NCBI GenBank assembly: GCA_963663945.1
Contig: OY760687.1
Coordinates: forward strand, 806,001 to 870,000
DNA from: Bin87 sp963663945
GTDB taxonomy: Bacteria; Chloroflexota; Dehalococcoidia; Lucifugimonadales; UBA3495
Direction: 5' to 3'
Length of the DNA stretch: 64,000 nt
Both the position numbers and the translations under genes were made by a program. Positions within the stretch are counted from its first letter, which is position 1. Each line of letters begins with the position of its first letter. Of this stretch, positions 9,082 to 18,961 are shown in pieces. The notes beneath the pieces are model-generated. The model ran no database searches. It was not told where the DNA came from and saw nothing but the letters and a program-made list of their open reading frames with translations.

Positions 9082-10341
9082 TCACGGCCTTGACTCGTCG
9101 GGCCGGGGTGCGCCAAAAACCACGCCCTCGGATTCCAGTTCCCCTATTTCCGACGGCGACAACCCGGCCAGGTCTGCCAATATCGCCTCGTTGTCCTGCC
9201 CCAGTTCCGCGACCTTCGCAATCGACATGGGATTACCGGGATCTCTGAAGGGGCGGCCGGCGAAAATACGAGAACCAACGGCAGGGGCCTGAGGGTTGGA
9301 GAATTCCCACATATAGCCCCGTTCCTGCAGATGCGAGTCGTTTACCAGGTCCTCGGCGGTCATCGCCGAGCCGGCGGCGATGCCCAATCCCTGCAGCTTC
9401 CGTGCGAGCTCCAGGTCGTCGTGCTGGGAGGTCCAGTTGCCGATCAACTCGTCCAGCTCATGGCGGTTGTGCCAGCGGGCTAAAACGGTGCCGAATTTCG
9501 CCTCCACGGCCCACTGGGGGCTGCCCATTGCTCCCTTCAGCAATTCCCATTCCGTGTCGGACGACACGACGATGACTATCCAACGGTCGTCGCCCCTGGC
9601 CGGATATACATTGTGCGGCGCTTTCCACCAGTGGGCGCAGCCCAAACGGTCGCGGGTTATGCCTCGCTGCGCCTCGAGGATGGCCGGTCCCACTGACGAA
9701 ACACCGGTCTCCAGCATGGTAAGGTCAACCCGCGTGCCCCTGCCCGTCTTGTTGCGCTGGTACAGGGCCAGCAGCAGGGCGTAGGCCACGTTGTTGCCTA
9801 CGGAATGGTCCATGTAATTGGGGCTGGCCCGCATGGAAGGGCCGCCCTCGTAGCCGGTCAGGTACGACAAACCACAAGCGGCATCGACGGTGCGGGCCCG
9901 GGAGCCGGCCCGCCGCCAGGGTCCGGTGTACCCGTAAGCGGTGCCGCTGAGGGTGATGATGCGGGGGTTGATTGCGGAGAGGCTGTCATGGTCGAACCCG
10001 AACCGCTGCATGGTGCCCGGACGGAAATTGTCGGTCACGATGTCAGCCTTCTCCGCCAGCTTGAGAAAGACTTCCTTGCCCCGCGGATTGGTCACGTCCA
10101 TGCACAGGCTGCGCTTGTTGCGGGCGCCGTAATAGACCATGTTGCCGGCCTCGTTCCACCACTCTTCACCCGCAGTCCCTCCAGGAAAGGGACCGGATTT
10201 TCGGTCCTGCAGATGGTCGGGGCTTTCGACGCGGATGACATCGGCGCCCAGATCCGCAAGGAAGCCCGTCCCCCACGGCAGCGCATGCACCTGCTCCAGG
10301 GTTAGGACCCTGACCCCGTCGAGAATTCCCTTCTCCGCCAT
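9082..10341 (-). CDS. CaiB/BaiF family CoA-transferase (paralogue 2)
   Basis: A 419-residue class III CoA-transferase. The N-terminus GVRVLTLEQVHALPWGTGFL and ADVIRVESP, the NKRSLCMDV segment, and YMDHSVGNN with the catalytic-type Asp are present. The start is set at ATG 10341 because GGAGGT lies 9-10 nt upstream; the frame remains open to 10398. It differs clearly from paralogue 1, so this is not a recent duplication. Substrate unknown. Confidence 0.9.
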   Translation of the reverse strand: MAEKGILDGVRVLTLEQVHALPWGTGFLADLGADVIRVESPDHLQDRKSGPFPGGTAGEEWWNEAGNMVYYGARNKRSLCMDVTNPRGKEVFLKLAEKADIVTDNFRPGTMQRFGFDHDSLSAINPRIITLSGTAYGYTGPWRRAGSRARTVDAACGLSYLTGYEGGPSMRASPNYMDHSVGNNVAYALLLALYQRNKTGRGTRVDLTMLETGVSSVGPAILEAQRGITRDRLGCAHWWKAPHNVYPARGDDRWIVIVVSSDTEWELLKGAMGSPQWAVEAKFGTVLARWHNRHELDELIGNWTSQHDDLELARKLQGLGIAAGSAMTAEDLVNDSHLQERGYMWEFSNPQAPAVGSRIFAGRPFRDPGNPMSIAKVAELGQDNEAILADLAGLSPSEIGELESEGVVFGAPRPDESRP

Positions 10342-10737
10342 TGCCCCCGGACCTCCATTTGCCGCTGCTGCGCCCAAGAGTTGGACGGGCCCAATCATAG
10401 TCCAGACCAGGGACCAAGTCCACTTGGGCAGTTACCCCCGGCCCATGAATCTATAGTTCCATGCAATTGGTCGATAACGGCGCCTCAAGCGTGTAGTCTG
10501 CGCCTGCTCAGAGTTAGTGGAGATACCTACTCCCTGAACACCTGCTCACCGCCGCCGTCATCCCGGCGTTGAACCTGCTCCAGATCAACGCCTCCGAATC
10601 GCTGCGGCACGATCCTGCGCGGATGAAGTTGAATGCCACATTTCGCCGGGGGTGGACCCGAAGGTGATCGTCCAGGCCACGGGCCGCCGATGCTGTCTGG
10701 ACATCGCCGAACCGGTGGAATTTGCGTCAGCTTCGGA
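10342..10737. other. Intergenic region
   Basis: No complete gene. A + strand frame around 10540-10665 reads like protein (VIPALNLLQINASESLRHDP) and may be a remnant of an unidentified gene, but no family could be assigned. Confidence 0.35.
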
Positions 10738-12558
10738 TCAGTTCAGGCGGGTAATACGGTTCTGGGGGCCGGGGGCCACCGCCCCGGTGTCGGCGAAGTA
10801 GGCAATCAGAGCATCGAGGTCAAGTGCGCCCCCATGCCTGTCAGTACCATCGGCCAGGACGCTGTAACGATCTCCGCCGCCGGCCATGAAACTGTTGACG
10901 GTCACCCGATAGCTCTGGTCAGGATCCACCACGCGGCCGTCAATGGCGATGCTGGCCGGAACCACCTTCGAACCGGTTGGCCGAGCGGCGTCCCAGGTGT
11001 AGCTGAAGCCCGCGGAAACCTGGAGGATTCTGCTGGAACCCGGTTCCGGATTGTCGAACTGGCTCTCGAGCAGGGTGTGGATCTGGGCGCCGGTCAGCGA
11101 CATGGTGACCAGGCTGTTGCCGAAGGGATGCACTGCGAAGCCTTCTCCGAAGGTCAACTCACCATCGGCCTCGCTGCCGGAAGCCGCGAATACGATGTCA
11201 TCGCGGATGCCGCCGGTATTCATGAACGCGACCACCGCGTTGCCAGTATCGGCGCCACGGGTCGCCGCGAGTTGGGCGTCCGCAATAACATCGCCCAGCG
11301 CCGACTCGCCGGCCGCATTACTCTGCCGGGTGATGTCGGTGGTGGTGACGCCGATTACTGCGTTGGCCAGCGGCCCCGAGAGCATCGCGTACCGGTCGAT
11401 CAGCGTGGTAAGCGCGGGATCGGGGGTCACGCCAGCCGGAGAGTTCGGGACGTTGTTGATCGTTTTGACCGCCAGGTCCTTGGTGACCCGGTCCAGCGTC
11501 ACGTCAATGACGGTGAACATGCGGCCGCCATGGTCGGCCATGGTCACCCACTTCCCGTCGATCTCGCAGATGAACTCATCGTTGGTATGACCGGCGATGA
11601 CCACGTCGACCGCGTCGTCGAGCCGGGCGGTGATGTCCGCAATCGGGCCGATGAGTCCGGATCCGCAATCGTTCTGCCCGCCGTCGGAGAACCCACCCTC
11701 GTGAAGCAGGACAACGATGGCTTCGATGCCCTCTCCCCGCAACTGGGGCACCAGGGCGTTGACCACCTCTGCCTCATCCTCGAACGTCAGGCCCGCCACC
11801 CCGCTGCGGGCGACAATGCTCGGCGTCCCTTCCAGGGTCAATCCGATGAACGCCACCTTCACTCCCTGGTAATCGCGAATGGCATAGGGCGGGAAGATGG
11901 TTTGACCGGTCGCGTCGTCAATGACGTTGGCGGCGAGGAACTGGAAGTCGGCGCCTTCAAAAGGATCGCCGTCGAGGTCACCATCAACCGGGTGCGGCCC
12001 GCCATGCTGCATACGCAGAAGCTCCGCCATCCCTTCATCGAACTCATGGTTGCCCACACCGTTGATTTCCAGGCCCATCAGGTTCATGGCTTCGATGGTG
12101 GGTTCGTCGTGGAAGAGCGCCGAGATCAATGGCGACGCGCCGATGAGGTCCCCGGCCGACACGAAAATCGAGTTCTCCGCCCCGTCGGCGACGGCTGCGA
12201 GGTTGGCCGCCAGGTAATCCACTCGGCCAACGCCGCCGAAGGAGCTGGACGAAGTCGCGATGTTGCCGTGAAAATCATTGATCGCCAGTATCCGAAGCTG
12301 TACCTCGTCAGGCTGCTCATTCCGTTGGTCGCTGGGTTGAGGAATCGGGGTGACGATGCGGGTAACCGGTACTTGCCTGGTTATTTCCACCTGTCGTGTA
12401 ACCTCGATCTCGACCAGAATCTCCCTGACGGTCTCGACTACCCGCGTCACCGGCACCTCTCGCGTCACTTCAACCTCTGTCGGCAATGGTGGTGGACTGG
12501 CACAACCTATGACAGACAGCGCTCCCAAGGCACAAATCATTGCAATCAAAGGTCTCAA
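10738..12558 (-). CDS. 5'-nucleotidase-type metallophosphatase lipoprotein
   Basis: A 606-residue exported enzyme, probably removing phosphate from nucleotides outside the membrane for nutrient recovery. Signal peptide with lipobox SVIGC (Cys19) is followed by a spacer at about 28-69 built of VEVTREVPVTRVV-like repeats. The calcineurin-like domain shows NDFHGN (D95, H97), SAGDLIG (D137), GNHEFD (N170, H171) and AGHTND. The C-terminal 5_nucleotid_C domain has FMAGGGDRYS. TTG 12558 is supported by GGGAGG 8 nt upstream. It stands alone. A 5'-nucleotidase, UDP-sugar hydrolase or 2',3'-cyclic phosphodiesterase activity cannot be told apart here. Confidence 0.93.
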   Translation of the reverse strand: MRPLIAMICALGALSVIGCASPPPLPTEVEVTREVPVTRVVETVREILVEIEVTRQVEITRQVPVTRIVTPIPQPSDQRNEQPDEVQLRILAINDFHGNIATSSSSFGGVGRVDYLAANLAAVADGAENSIFVSAGDLIGASPLISALFHDEPTIEAMNLMGLEINGVGNHEFDEGMAELLRMQHGGPHPVDGDLDGDPFEGADFQFLAANVIDDATGQTIFPPYAIRDYQGVKVAFIGLTLEGTPSIVARSGVAGLTFEDEAEVVNALVPQLRGEGIEAIVVLLHEGGFSDGGQNDCGSGLIGPIADITARLDDAVDVVIAGHTNDEFICEIDGKWVTMADHGGRMFTVIDVTLDRVTKDLAVKTINNVPNSPAGVTPDPALTTLIDRYAMLSGPLANAVIGVTTTDITRQSNAAGESALGDVIADAQLAATRGADTGNAVVAFMNTGGIRDDIVFAASGSEADGELTFGEGFAVHPFGNSLVTMSLTGAQIHTLLESQFDNPEPGSSRILQVSAGFSYTWDAARPTGSKVVPASIAIDGRVVDPDQSYRVTVNSFMAGGGDRYSVLADGTDRHGGALDLDALIAYFADTGAVAPGPQNRITRLN

Positions 12559-13342
12559 TTTCCTGTCCTCCCACGTTCGGCGAAATAGATAGCTTCGCTA
12601 CCAACGATACAATGAGACAGGCTGGGCTGCCACGGCGTGGCAATTTCCGGACCATGGTCGGAGCAGGTCGGAGAGGACCGACTCCAGGGACCCTGCCACG
12701 CCCCGTTCTGCGGCGCGCGGCTCTGGGAGATACGGGGACTTCCCGTGGGACAGCGAGAACTCCGGCGATGGTGGTCATGAGCGGGGCTCCAGAGGGGCGC
12801 TTTGGGCAAGACAAACACCCGCGTTCAGCCCAAATTGCGCGCAGCGAACGAGTGTTCACGACGAGTGCGCAAGCCCTTGATTCCGACGTCGTTTGCCTGA
12901 CCACGGTGGGCCAGCAATCGTACTCGGCGACGGGCCACTCCTCGTCGTTTCCCTGAGGGAGCATCCTGGCCTTATGGGTGAATGTACCCGCCGCGTCGGG
13001 TCCGCCCGCAATAGACGGATAGCCATCCGTTACGATGGTATCGATACCCTTCCCACCGGATCGGCGGACCGGCTTACCGCCGCCACTGCATCAGTCGGGC
13101 TGCCGTGGCCGTCGGCGTCATCACTGAGATCAAAACTGGTGCCGGACGGAGGCGGCCCCAGGCAGCATGTGACTCGCCGAAGTGGCCGATTCGGACCGGC
13201 GGAGTGAGCCGTGAGCTGGCTGTTCTTCCGCGGTGAGGCGCGCTTCAGGATTCGCTCATCCATCACGCCTGATACACTACACGGCGTTGACGGTTTAGCG
13301 TGACCGCCATGATCTTGGTCGGATATAGGATTTGGTGCAGCA
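12559..13342. other. Long intergenic region (about 780 nt)
   Basis: Overlapping frames on both strands (12540-12956 +, 12555-12818 -, 12893-13207 +) are arginine/proline-rich and resemble no family. No RNA or repeat structure was recognised. Confidence 0.4.
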
Positions 13343-14149
13343 GTGCGATTGATCAGCGTTTGGATTTTGTTGGCGACCGTTGCGTCGATATTGGCAGCCT
13401 GCGGTGCGCCGACGGGGCAACAGTCCTGGCCGGAGGTGCGCCAAAACGACACGTTCGTGGTTACCGATGTGTCCACCCTGGTCGTGGATAACTTCAACGG
13501 CAGCGTGAAGGTGTACGGCAGCGAGTACGGTGATCGCATCAGCGTCGCGACAGATTTGAGGCGTCCTGACCGGCTGTCTTACGAAGCGGTGCAGAGCGGG
13601 AATACGGTCACCATCACGGCACGAGGGATCGGCTTCTGGGCGGACCACTTCCCGAGGGGACGACGGGCAAATATCGATGTCACCGTGCCTCGCAATTTGA
13701 ACGTCCAGGTAGAGGCTGAAAATGGGGCCATCATCATGCGGGGCGTCACCGGCACGGTGGAGTTGAAGACGTACAACGGAGCCATCAAAGTCGCCGACGT
13801 GACCGGGGTATACGACATCACAACTTCCAACGGAAAGATTGAAGTCGATGACGGCCAGGGAGCCTTCCGCATCAGGACCTCAAACGGCGGAATTCGGTTT
13901 CAGGGAGAACTGGCTCAGGGTACGAACAATCAATTCAAAACTTCCAACGGGAACATCACCACCTTGCTCGAGGGCAAGCCGGTCAGTTTGAGTGTGGATG
14001 CGCAGACCAGTAACGGCGATATTGTGATGGGAGCGGCCCTTCCGGTCGCTTCGGCGATCCGCCACAACAACCGCCTGTCCGCGGTGATTGGAGATGGCAA
14101 CACCGATCTGACGCTTGCTACTTCCAACGGTTCGATCTTTATCGAATGA
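13343..14149 (+). CDS. DUF4097-type beta-helix lipoprotein
   Basis: A 268-residue predicted lipoprotein: hydrophobic start with lipobox SILAAC. The rest is a repetitive beta structure with recurring TSNG/YNGAI motifs spaced about 18-22 residues apart, the hallmark of DUF4097 (putative adhesin, also in cell-envelope regulators). GTG 13343 is used; no strong ribosome binding site is seen. It is convergent with the methyltransferase operon. Function is unknown; likely a surface or periplasmic structural protein. Confidence 0.8.
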   Translation: MRLISVWILLATVASILAACGAPTGQQSWPEVRQNDTFVVTDVSTLVVDNFNGSVKVYGSEYGDRISVATDLRRPDRLSYEAVQSGNTVTITARGIGFWADHFPRGRRANIDVTVPRNLNVQVEAENGAIIMRGVTGTVELKTYNGAIKVADVTGVYDITTSNGKIEVDDGQGAFRIRTSNGGIRFQGELAQGTNNQFKTSNGNITTLLEGKPVSLSVDAQTSNGDIVMGAALPVASAIRHNNRLSAVIGDGNTDLTLATSNGSIFIE

Positions 14150-14237
14150 CCCTGTTGCCTATTCCCCAGGTATCGCCGGGCAAGAGTGGGACGACTTTGA
14201 CCAAGCCCCGTGCTAACCACCGAACTGACCGCCGGCG

Positions 14238-15071
14238 TCAGGAAGGCTTGGTTGCTACGAAAAGCGCCCAGCCAATGTTGCCGGCGTTGGCCGAGTCTAC
14301 CCAGAAGGACAACGCTGCCACCGTGCCATCGATGGTTTCGTAACCGATGCGCGGAGCCAGGGCTTCCCGGTTTTCCTGGAGACGGTCGCGCACCCAGGCG
14401 TAGGAGCGGGCGACGTGCTGGGACCAGTCTTCTTCCCGCATCACGGGCAGCCCTAGCCGTGACAGCGCCTGCCGGTAATCTTCCAGGTCCCACATATCGG
14501 GTGATTTGACCCGGTCGTAGATCCTCTCCCGGTCCGCTTCGGGAGTGCTTCGGCGCACGAGGATATCCGTGAAGACGAGGCTGCCGCCCGGCTTGACCAC
14601 GCGCCGGCATTCCGAAAGAACAGCAATCTTGTCCGCAGCATGCAGAAAGGCTTCCTGGCTCCAGACCACGTCATAGGTCCCGTCACCATAGCCGAGGTGG
14701 TGAAAATCCCCGTATTCAAAGGACAGCAGGTCATCCAGGCCGGCCTCGGCGGCACGGGAGCGGGCCAGTTCCAACTCCTTCTCACTAATGTTCGTGCCGG
14801 TCACCGTGCAGCCGAAGTTTGCCGCCAGGTATCGAGCGGTGGAGCCGTAGCCGCACCCCAGGTCCAGCACACGCATTCCCGGAGTCAGCGAAACCGCGTT
14901 GGCCATGATCTCGTTGGTATGCTCCATGGCCTCTGGATGGGGACAATCCGGGCTGCAGGGCACGCCCAGATGCAGATTGTCGCCCCAGATTGTGCGGTAA
15001 ATCTCGTCAGCGGGGCCGTCGTAGTAGGCCTGGGTACTGGCGACGATGGCGCCAACGTCTCTTTCGGTCAT
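14238..15071 (-). CDS. Sarcosine/dimethylglycine N-methyltransferase-like
   Basis: A 277-residue class I SAM methyltransferase. The opening (STQAYYDGPADEIYRTIWG, then NLHLGVPC) matches enzymes that convert sarcosine and dimethylglycine to glycine betaine. SAM-binding motif I is VLDLGCGYGSTARYLA, followed by YDVVWSQEAFLHA and the post-I and III motifs. ATG 15071 has GGAG 9 nt upstream; ATG 15080 would lie directly on it. It is the second gene after the glycine N-methyltransferase at 15183 (about 110 nt gap), so the pair should make the osmolyte glycine betaine from glycine. A broad-specificity methyltransferase is the alternative. Confidence 0.82.
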   Translation of the reverse strand: MTERDVGAIVASTQAYYDGPADEIYRTIWGDNLHLGVPCSPDCPHPEAMEHTNEIMANAVSLTPGMRVLDLGCGYGSTARYLAANFGCTVTGTNISEKELELARSRAAEAGLDDLLSFEYGDFHHLGYGDGTYDVVWSQEAFLHAADKIAVLSECRRVVKPGGSLVFTDILVRRSTPEADRERIYDRVKSPDMWDLEDYRQALSRLGLPVMREEDWSQHVARSYAWVRDRLQENREALAPRIGYETIDGTVAALSFWVDSANAGNIGWALFVATKPS

Positions 15072-15182
15072 GGTATGCATCTCCGGTGGCGTCGTCAGGA
15101 TTGCGACCGGCCGCACCGGGATCCGGGACGGCACAAGCGTGAGCCACGGAACGTCGTGCCGAAATCCATTCCCGGCTGACGT

Positions 15183-15954
15183 CTACTTGCTTGCAACTTG
15201 GATCACGAAATCCGGATCGTAGCGGTCATAACCCGCTACGAAATCACCGTATCGCTGCACACCCCGGAAGCCGGTACGGAGCAACAGGTCGGTCAGGTAG
15301 TCCTGGCGGAGGGGGAATATGGTGAGGAAATGGACCTCCCCGTCACTGTATTCGTACCGCATCTTCACAATGTCTTCAGTCAGTTCTTCAGGCTTGACGT
15401 CCACGGTTTCGCCCAGGTAGTACGATTGGTGCTTGCTGCTGAAACCATTATCCAGGATGGCATCATAGTTGCGCTGGTCAATGATGGCGATCCCATCATT
15501 GTTGAGCAGGCGGTACACCTCGCCAAGGGACCGGATGCGATCCGATTCGTCAAACAGGTGAGTGAACGCGTTGCCCAGGCAGATCACGGCGTCAAACCGC
15601 TCGGCGCCAAAAGGATTCGCCCAACCTCGTCCACTCGGCCTCCACGACACGAAGGTCATCGATCCCGAAGCGTTCGGCATTTTCCCTGGTCTGCGCCACC
15701 ATGTTGGGTGCGCCATCGGCGGCGGTTACGTCGAACCCGTCGGCTTTCAGAGTCACGGCATGAAATCCGGTGCCGCAGGCGATGTCCAGCACAGTTTCGA
15801 CCCCATGCTCCCTCAGGACATTCTGGAAGAAGTTGTTTTCCGCCTCCGCACGACGCTGCCAGTCGATCAATTCGTCCCACCGTCCGACGAACTCGGGCGA
15901 GTACTGCTCCTTGTACAGGTCCTTGGGGACGGTGATCCTTTCGGCTTGAGACAT
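15183..15954 (-). pseudogene. Glycine/sarcosine N-methyltransferase, one-base frameshift
   Basis: Two overlapping frames together encode one SAM methyltransferase of about 256 residues. ATG 15954 has AAGGAG 7 nt upstream. Frame one carries PKDLYKEQYSPEFVGRWDEL, SAM motif VLDIACGTGFHAVTL and the acidic loop VTAADGAPNM, and stops at 15592. Frame two carries FDAVICLGNAFTHLFD and the C-terminal half. Removing one base in the TTTT run (AAAA on + at 15609-15612) restores a continuous reading through RLGESFGAERFDAV. The family converts glycine to sarcosine and dimethylglycine. The lesion is either an assembly error or a real inactivation; everything else is conserved. Confidence 0.82.
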
Positions 15955-16344
15955 GCAATCACTCCTTGGGTGATGAAATTGATTGCCCTGGAAGGTCCTG
16001 TAACTGGTCAACTCCGTGACACGTTCCAATGAATCTGAATTGACCGCCGCACCGAATACCTACAGGGGATACGGCGTCAACACCGCGACGGAGTCGGTCG
16101 CAAGAGGCGCCGGAGGCAGAGACGCAACACGCCTGCCGCTGAAAGGGTCTATCCAGAGTTCGTCCAGAACTGGCCCCCAGAGCTTATTCGTTTGTAACGG
16201 TGAACAACAGGAGACTGCGCAGGCGACGGTCACCGGCGCCGGATCCCCTGGACAGGACGCCCAGTCGAAGCTCGAACAGCAAGGGTTGATCGCATCCTTG
16301 CTGAAGGGTTATACGACGCCACGCTAAAGGCGTGCCCTGCTGTT
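15955..16344. other. Upstream region of the betaine operon
   Basis: No gene recognised. It should contain the promoter for the - strand methyltransferase operon; no confident -35/-10 pair was found. Confidence 0.4.
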
Positions 16345-16545
16345 GTCAAGACAAGACATCCTTCGCTTCAAACGGGATGCTGGTTACTACGCCAGGCATT
16401 GGGTGGTGAAACGCGCTCACAGTCGACTCAACCGGTTCCGGGGCATCTCGGCCCGTTTGTCCAACCGCTCACGGCTACTGTTTCGCATTTCTGCATTTCG
16501 CCTGCGCCGTCGTATCACTCAGAGCCGTCCGGCTATTGGGACACG
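16345..16545 (+). pseudogene. IS5-type transposase C-terminal remnant, frameshifted
   Basis: The frame at 16385-16480 encodes ARHWVVKRAHSRLNRFRG, the RWVVER-type block around the catalytic Glu of IS5-group transposases (here K replaces the usual E). The family's following block appears in another frame: YCFAFLHFACAVVSLRAVRL at about 16478-16540. A frameshift thus separates them and the rest of the transposase is missing. It is a decayed element with no coding role. Confidence 0.7.
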
Positions 16546-17149
16546 CTCAAAACCAGCCGTCGGTAGTTGGGAGAGACTCGCGCACGCGTTGAATCTCTGG
16601 GCGAAGGCCAATGCCTTTGCCTGGTGATCGTGAGGCCACAACAATACTTGATGGCGACCCATTCCACGCCGTGATTGCACCAATGGGACCGGTCTCGAGT
16701 TGGGCCGGCAAATCCGTCGACTGCGGTGCGATTGGGTTGGAGCCTGGTAATGAATAATGTTACCTATAGTGAATTGCTGGTGCCCGCCTGTGATGGTAGA
16801 CTCCCCGTCGGCGCCGTGTATAAGCGACGTTACGAGACTTTCAAGCACCGAGCCGCCGGGGTAGAGTGGGAACTTATGTGTAGACTTCCTTGCCGAGGAG
16901 CATAATAGGTGGGAGGTCAGTGGTTCAATGTCACTGAGTCCGGCCGCTTGAGGCGCCCCAGAGCCGCGGCGTCGGGGGTCTGACTGGCGTCCCTGGGACA
17001 TTCGTGAACATTTTGGCGTCTACGACCCGCTCGGGTAAAAATTCACCAGCCGGGACGCCCCGTCCCGTGTTTCTGAACGTCTAGCGGCTACGCCGGCGCT
17101 CATGGACCCTGGCGGCCCCAATTTGCGCCACCGGCATGGTGTGATCAAA
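16546..17149. other. Intergenic region before the metal transporter operon
   Basis: No gene is supported; frames on both strands are chance-like. It presumably carries the promoter of the zinc/manganese ABC operon. No clear Fur/Zur-type palindrome was identified. Confidence 0.4.
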
Positions 17150-18187
17150 ATGAGGATATTGAGTACCCGGTGTGCGGCCTCTATCAAGGGGCCAAGTTGG
17201 TCCAGGGCGTCGGTGTGCCGCGGCGGGACGCTGTCCGCGCTGTTCCTTACCCTCATGCTCACTGCCCTGGCCTGCTCCGCCGCTGCTCCCGGCGAACCGG
17301 CGGACACCGGGGAAACGGCAGGGACCAGCGCCAGCAAACTCACCGTCGTAACCACCCTCAACATAGTTGCCGACTGGGTTGCGGTGGTGGGCGGAGACAA
17401 AGTGGAGGTTACCCCGCTTCTGCCCGCCGATACCGACCCCCACACCTACAAGCCCGGCGCGCAGGACATCGCCAGAGCGGCCGAGGCCGACATGGTGGTC
17501 ACTGTGGGCGAAGGACTGGAGGACCAGTGGATTAACGACCTGGTCGCCAACGTCGCGAAGGACCCAGACTCCATAATCACCCTGCACCAATATATTGACC
17601 TCCTGGAGTACGAGGAAGACGCAGATGACCACGGCGATGGCCACGACCACGACCACGGCCCGCTGGACCCCCACTTCTGGTTTGACCCCGTCCGCGTCAA
17701 GGACGCAGTGCACGGTATCGCAGTAAGCCTGGCCGAAGCCGACCCGGCCGGACGCTCCGTGTACGAGGCCAACGCCGCCGCCTACGCCGCCGAGCTGGAC
17801 TCTCTCCACATATGGATCGAGGAGCAGGTTCAGACAGTGCCTGCGGAACGCCGGTTGCTGGTCTCTGCCCACGATAGCCTGCGGTACTTTGCCCAACGGT
17901 ACGGCTTCAAGGTGGTGGGCGCCGTGAAACCGCCCTCCGGCCACGAGGAACCCAGCGCCCAGGAACTCACGGAATTGGCGGATCACATCAAGGAGGAAGG
18001 AGTCCCGGCCATTTTCTCCGAGGACGTGTTCGCGCCCCGGCTGTCCCAGCGAATTGCTGAAGAGACCGGCGCGCAGCTGGTTTCAACCCTGCGCACCAGT
18101 TCCCTGGGCGAGGCGGACGGCGTTGCCGGCACCTACCTGGACTTCATGCGGTACAACGTCGGCGTCATTGTGGGAGCGCTCAAGTAG
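17150..18187 (+). CDS. znuA: Zinc/manganese ABC transporter substrate-binding protein (ZnuA family)
   Basis: A 345-residue lipoprotein-like binding protein. The hydrophobic segment with a lipobox-like LTALAC (Cys42) is followed by a typical cluster A-I fold: VVTTLNIVADW, metal ligand His in DTDPHTYKP, a histidine-rich loop DDHGDGHDHDHG before DPHFWFDP, SAHDSLRYF, and the late acidic ligand region FSEDVF. The His-rich loop favours zinc over manganese. ATG 17150 fits the signal peptide better than the upstream GTG/ATG at 17102. It is followed after 2 nt by the ATPase gene and then the permease. Confidence 0.9.
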   Translation: MRILSTRCAASIKGPSWSRASVCRGGTLSALFLTLMLTALACSAAAPGEPADTGETAGTSASKLTVVTTLNIVADWVAVVGGDKVEVTPLLPADTDPHTYKPGAQDIARAAEADMVVTVGEGLEDQWINDLVANVAKDPDSIITLHQYIDLLEYEEDADDHGDGHDHDHGPLDPHFWFDPVRVKDAVHGIAVSLAEADPAGRSVYEANAAAYAAELDSLHIWIEEQVQTVPAERRLLVSAHDSLRYFAQRYGFKVVGAVKPPSGHEEPSAQELTELADHIKEEGVPAIFSEDVFAPRLSQRIAEETGAQLVSTLRTSSLGEADGVAGTYLDFMRYNVGVIVGALK

Positions 18188-18189
18188 CA

Positions 18190-18912
18190 ATGGCTGCCGA
18201 GGGATTGGCGCACCGCCTGGTCTTCGAGGATCTGACCGTCCACGTCAACGGGCTGCTGGTGCTGGACCGGATCAACTTTGAGGCTGGCCCCGCCAGCCTG
18301 GTGGGAGTGCTGGGGCCCAACGGGGCGGGCAAAAGCACGCTGTTCAATACCATTGCGTCGATAATACGCCCCACCTCCGGAAGAGTGCTGATCAATGGGC
18401 GTCCACCTGAGGGAGAGCGCAGCCAGGTGGCCTACATGACGCAGTACGAACGGATCAACTCCCGCATCCCCATGAACGCGTGGGACGTGGTGATGCAGGG
18501 CCGAGTGCGGGAGATTGGCTGGCTCCGTTGGCCCCGCCGCTCCGACCGGGATATCGTGCGCCGGGCCCTGGAAACGGTGGAGATGTGGCCCTTCCGAAAT
18601 GCCCAGATCACCGAGATGTCCGGGGGGCAGCGCAAACGGGTCTTCATCGCACGCGCCCTGGCCCAGGGCGCCAGCATCCTGCTGTTGGACGAACCCTTCT
18701 CCGGAGTGGATGTCCACTCCCAGTCTTCCCTGTTGGACGTGTTGCTCAGGCTGCGGGACGATGGCCACACCATCATGATGTCCTCCCATGACATCGTCCA
18801 GATGTTCGAGATCTGCGACGATTACCTGCCCCTGAACTGCGAACCAGAGGCGCTGGAACGTATCAATATAAGCCGGCAATCCACACAATCCCCGTATCCG
18901 GTCGAGATATGA
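18190..18912 (+). CDS. znuC: Zinc/manganese ABC transporter ATP-binding protein (ZnuC family)
   Basis: A 240-residue ABC ATPase energising metal import. Walker A GPNGAGKST is at about residues 43-51, signature MSGGQRKR at about 142-149, Walker B ILLLDEP at about 161-167 and the switch His in MMSSHD at about 196-201. It starts 2 nt after znuA and precedes the permease by 49 nt, so it is clearly one operon. Confidence 0.93.
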   Translation: MAAEGLAHRLVFEDLTVHVNGLLVLDRINFEAGPASLVGVLGPNGAGKSTLFNTIASIIRPTSGRVLINGRPPEGERSQVAYMTQYERINSRIPMNAWDVVMQGRVREIGWLRWPRRSDRDIVRRALETVEMWPFRNAQITEMSGGQRKRVFIARALAQGASILLLDEPFSGVDVHSQSSLLDVLLRLRDDGHTIMMSSHDIVQMFEICDDYLPLNCEPEALERINISRQSTQSPYPVEI

Positions 18913-18961
18913 CTCAGCGGTGTGCATTCTCGTCCACGGCGACGCCGGGGCGGGCGCGGCC

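Noticed and set aside
10633..12588. 651-codon + strand ORF opposite the 5'-nucleotidase
   Set aside because: Antisense to a gene with signal peptide, metal motifs and a ribosome binding site; its composition is that of a reverse-complement frame.
12559..13342. Overlapping ORFs in the spacer before the DUF4097 gene
   Set aside because: Arg/Pro-rich mutually overlapping frames without ribosome binding sites or recognisable domains.
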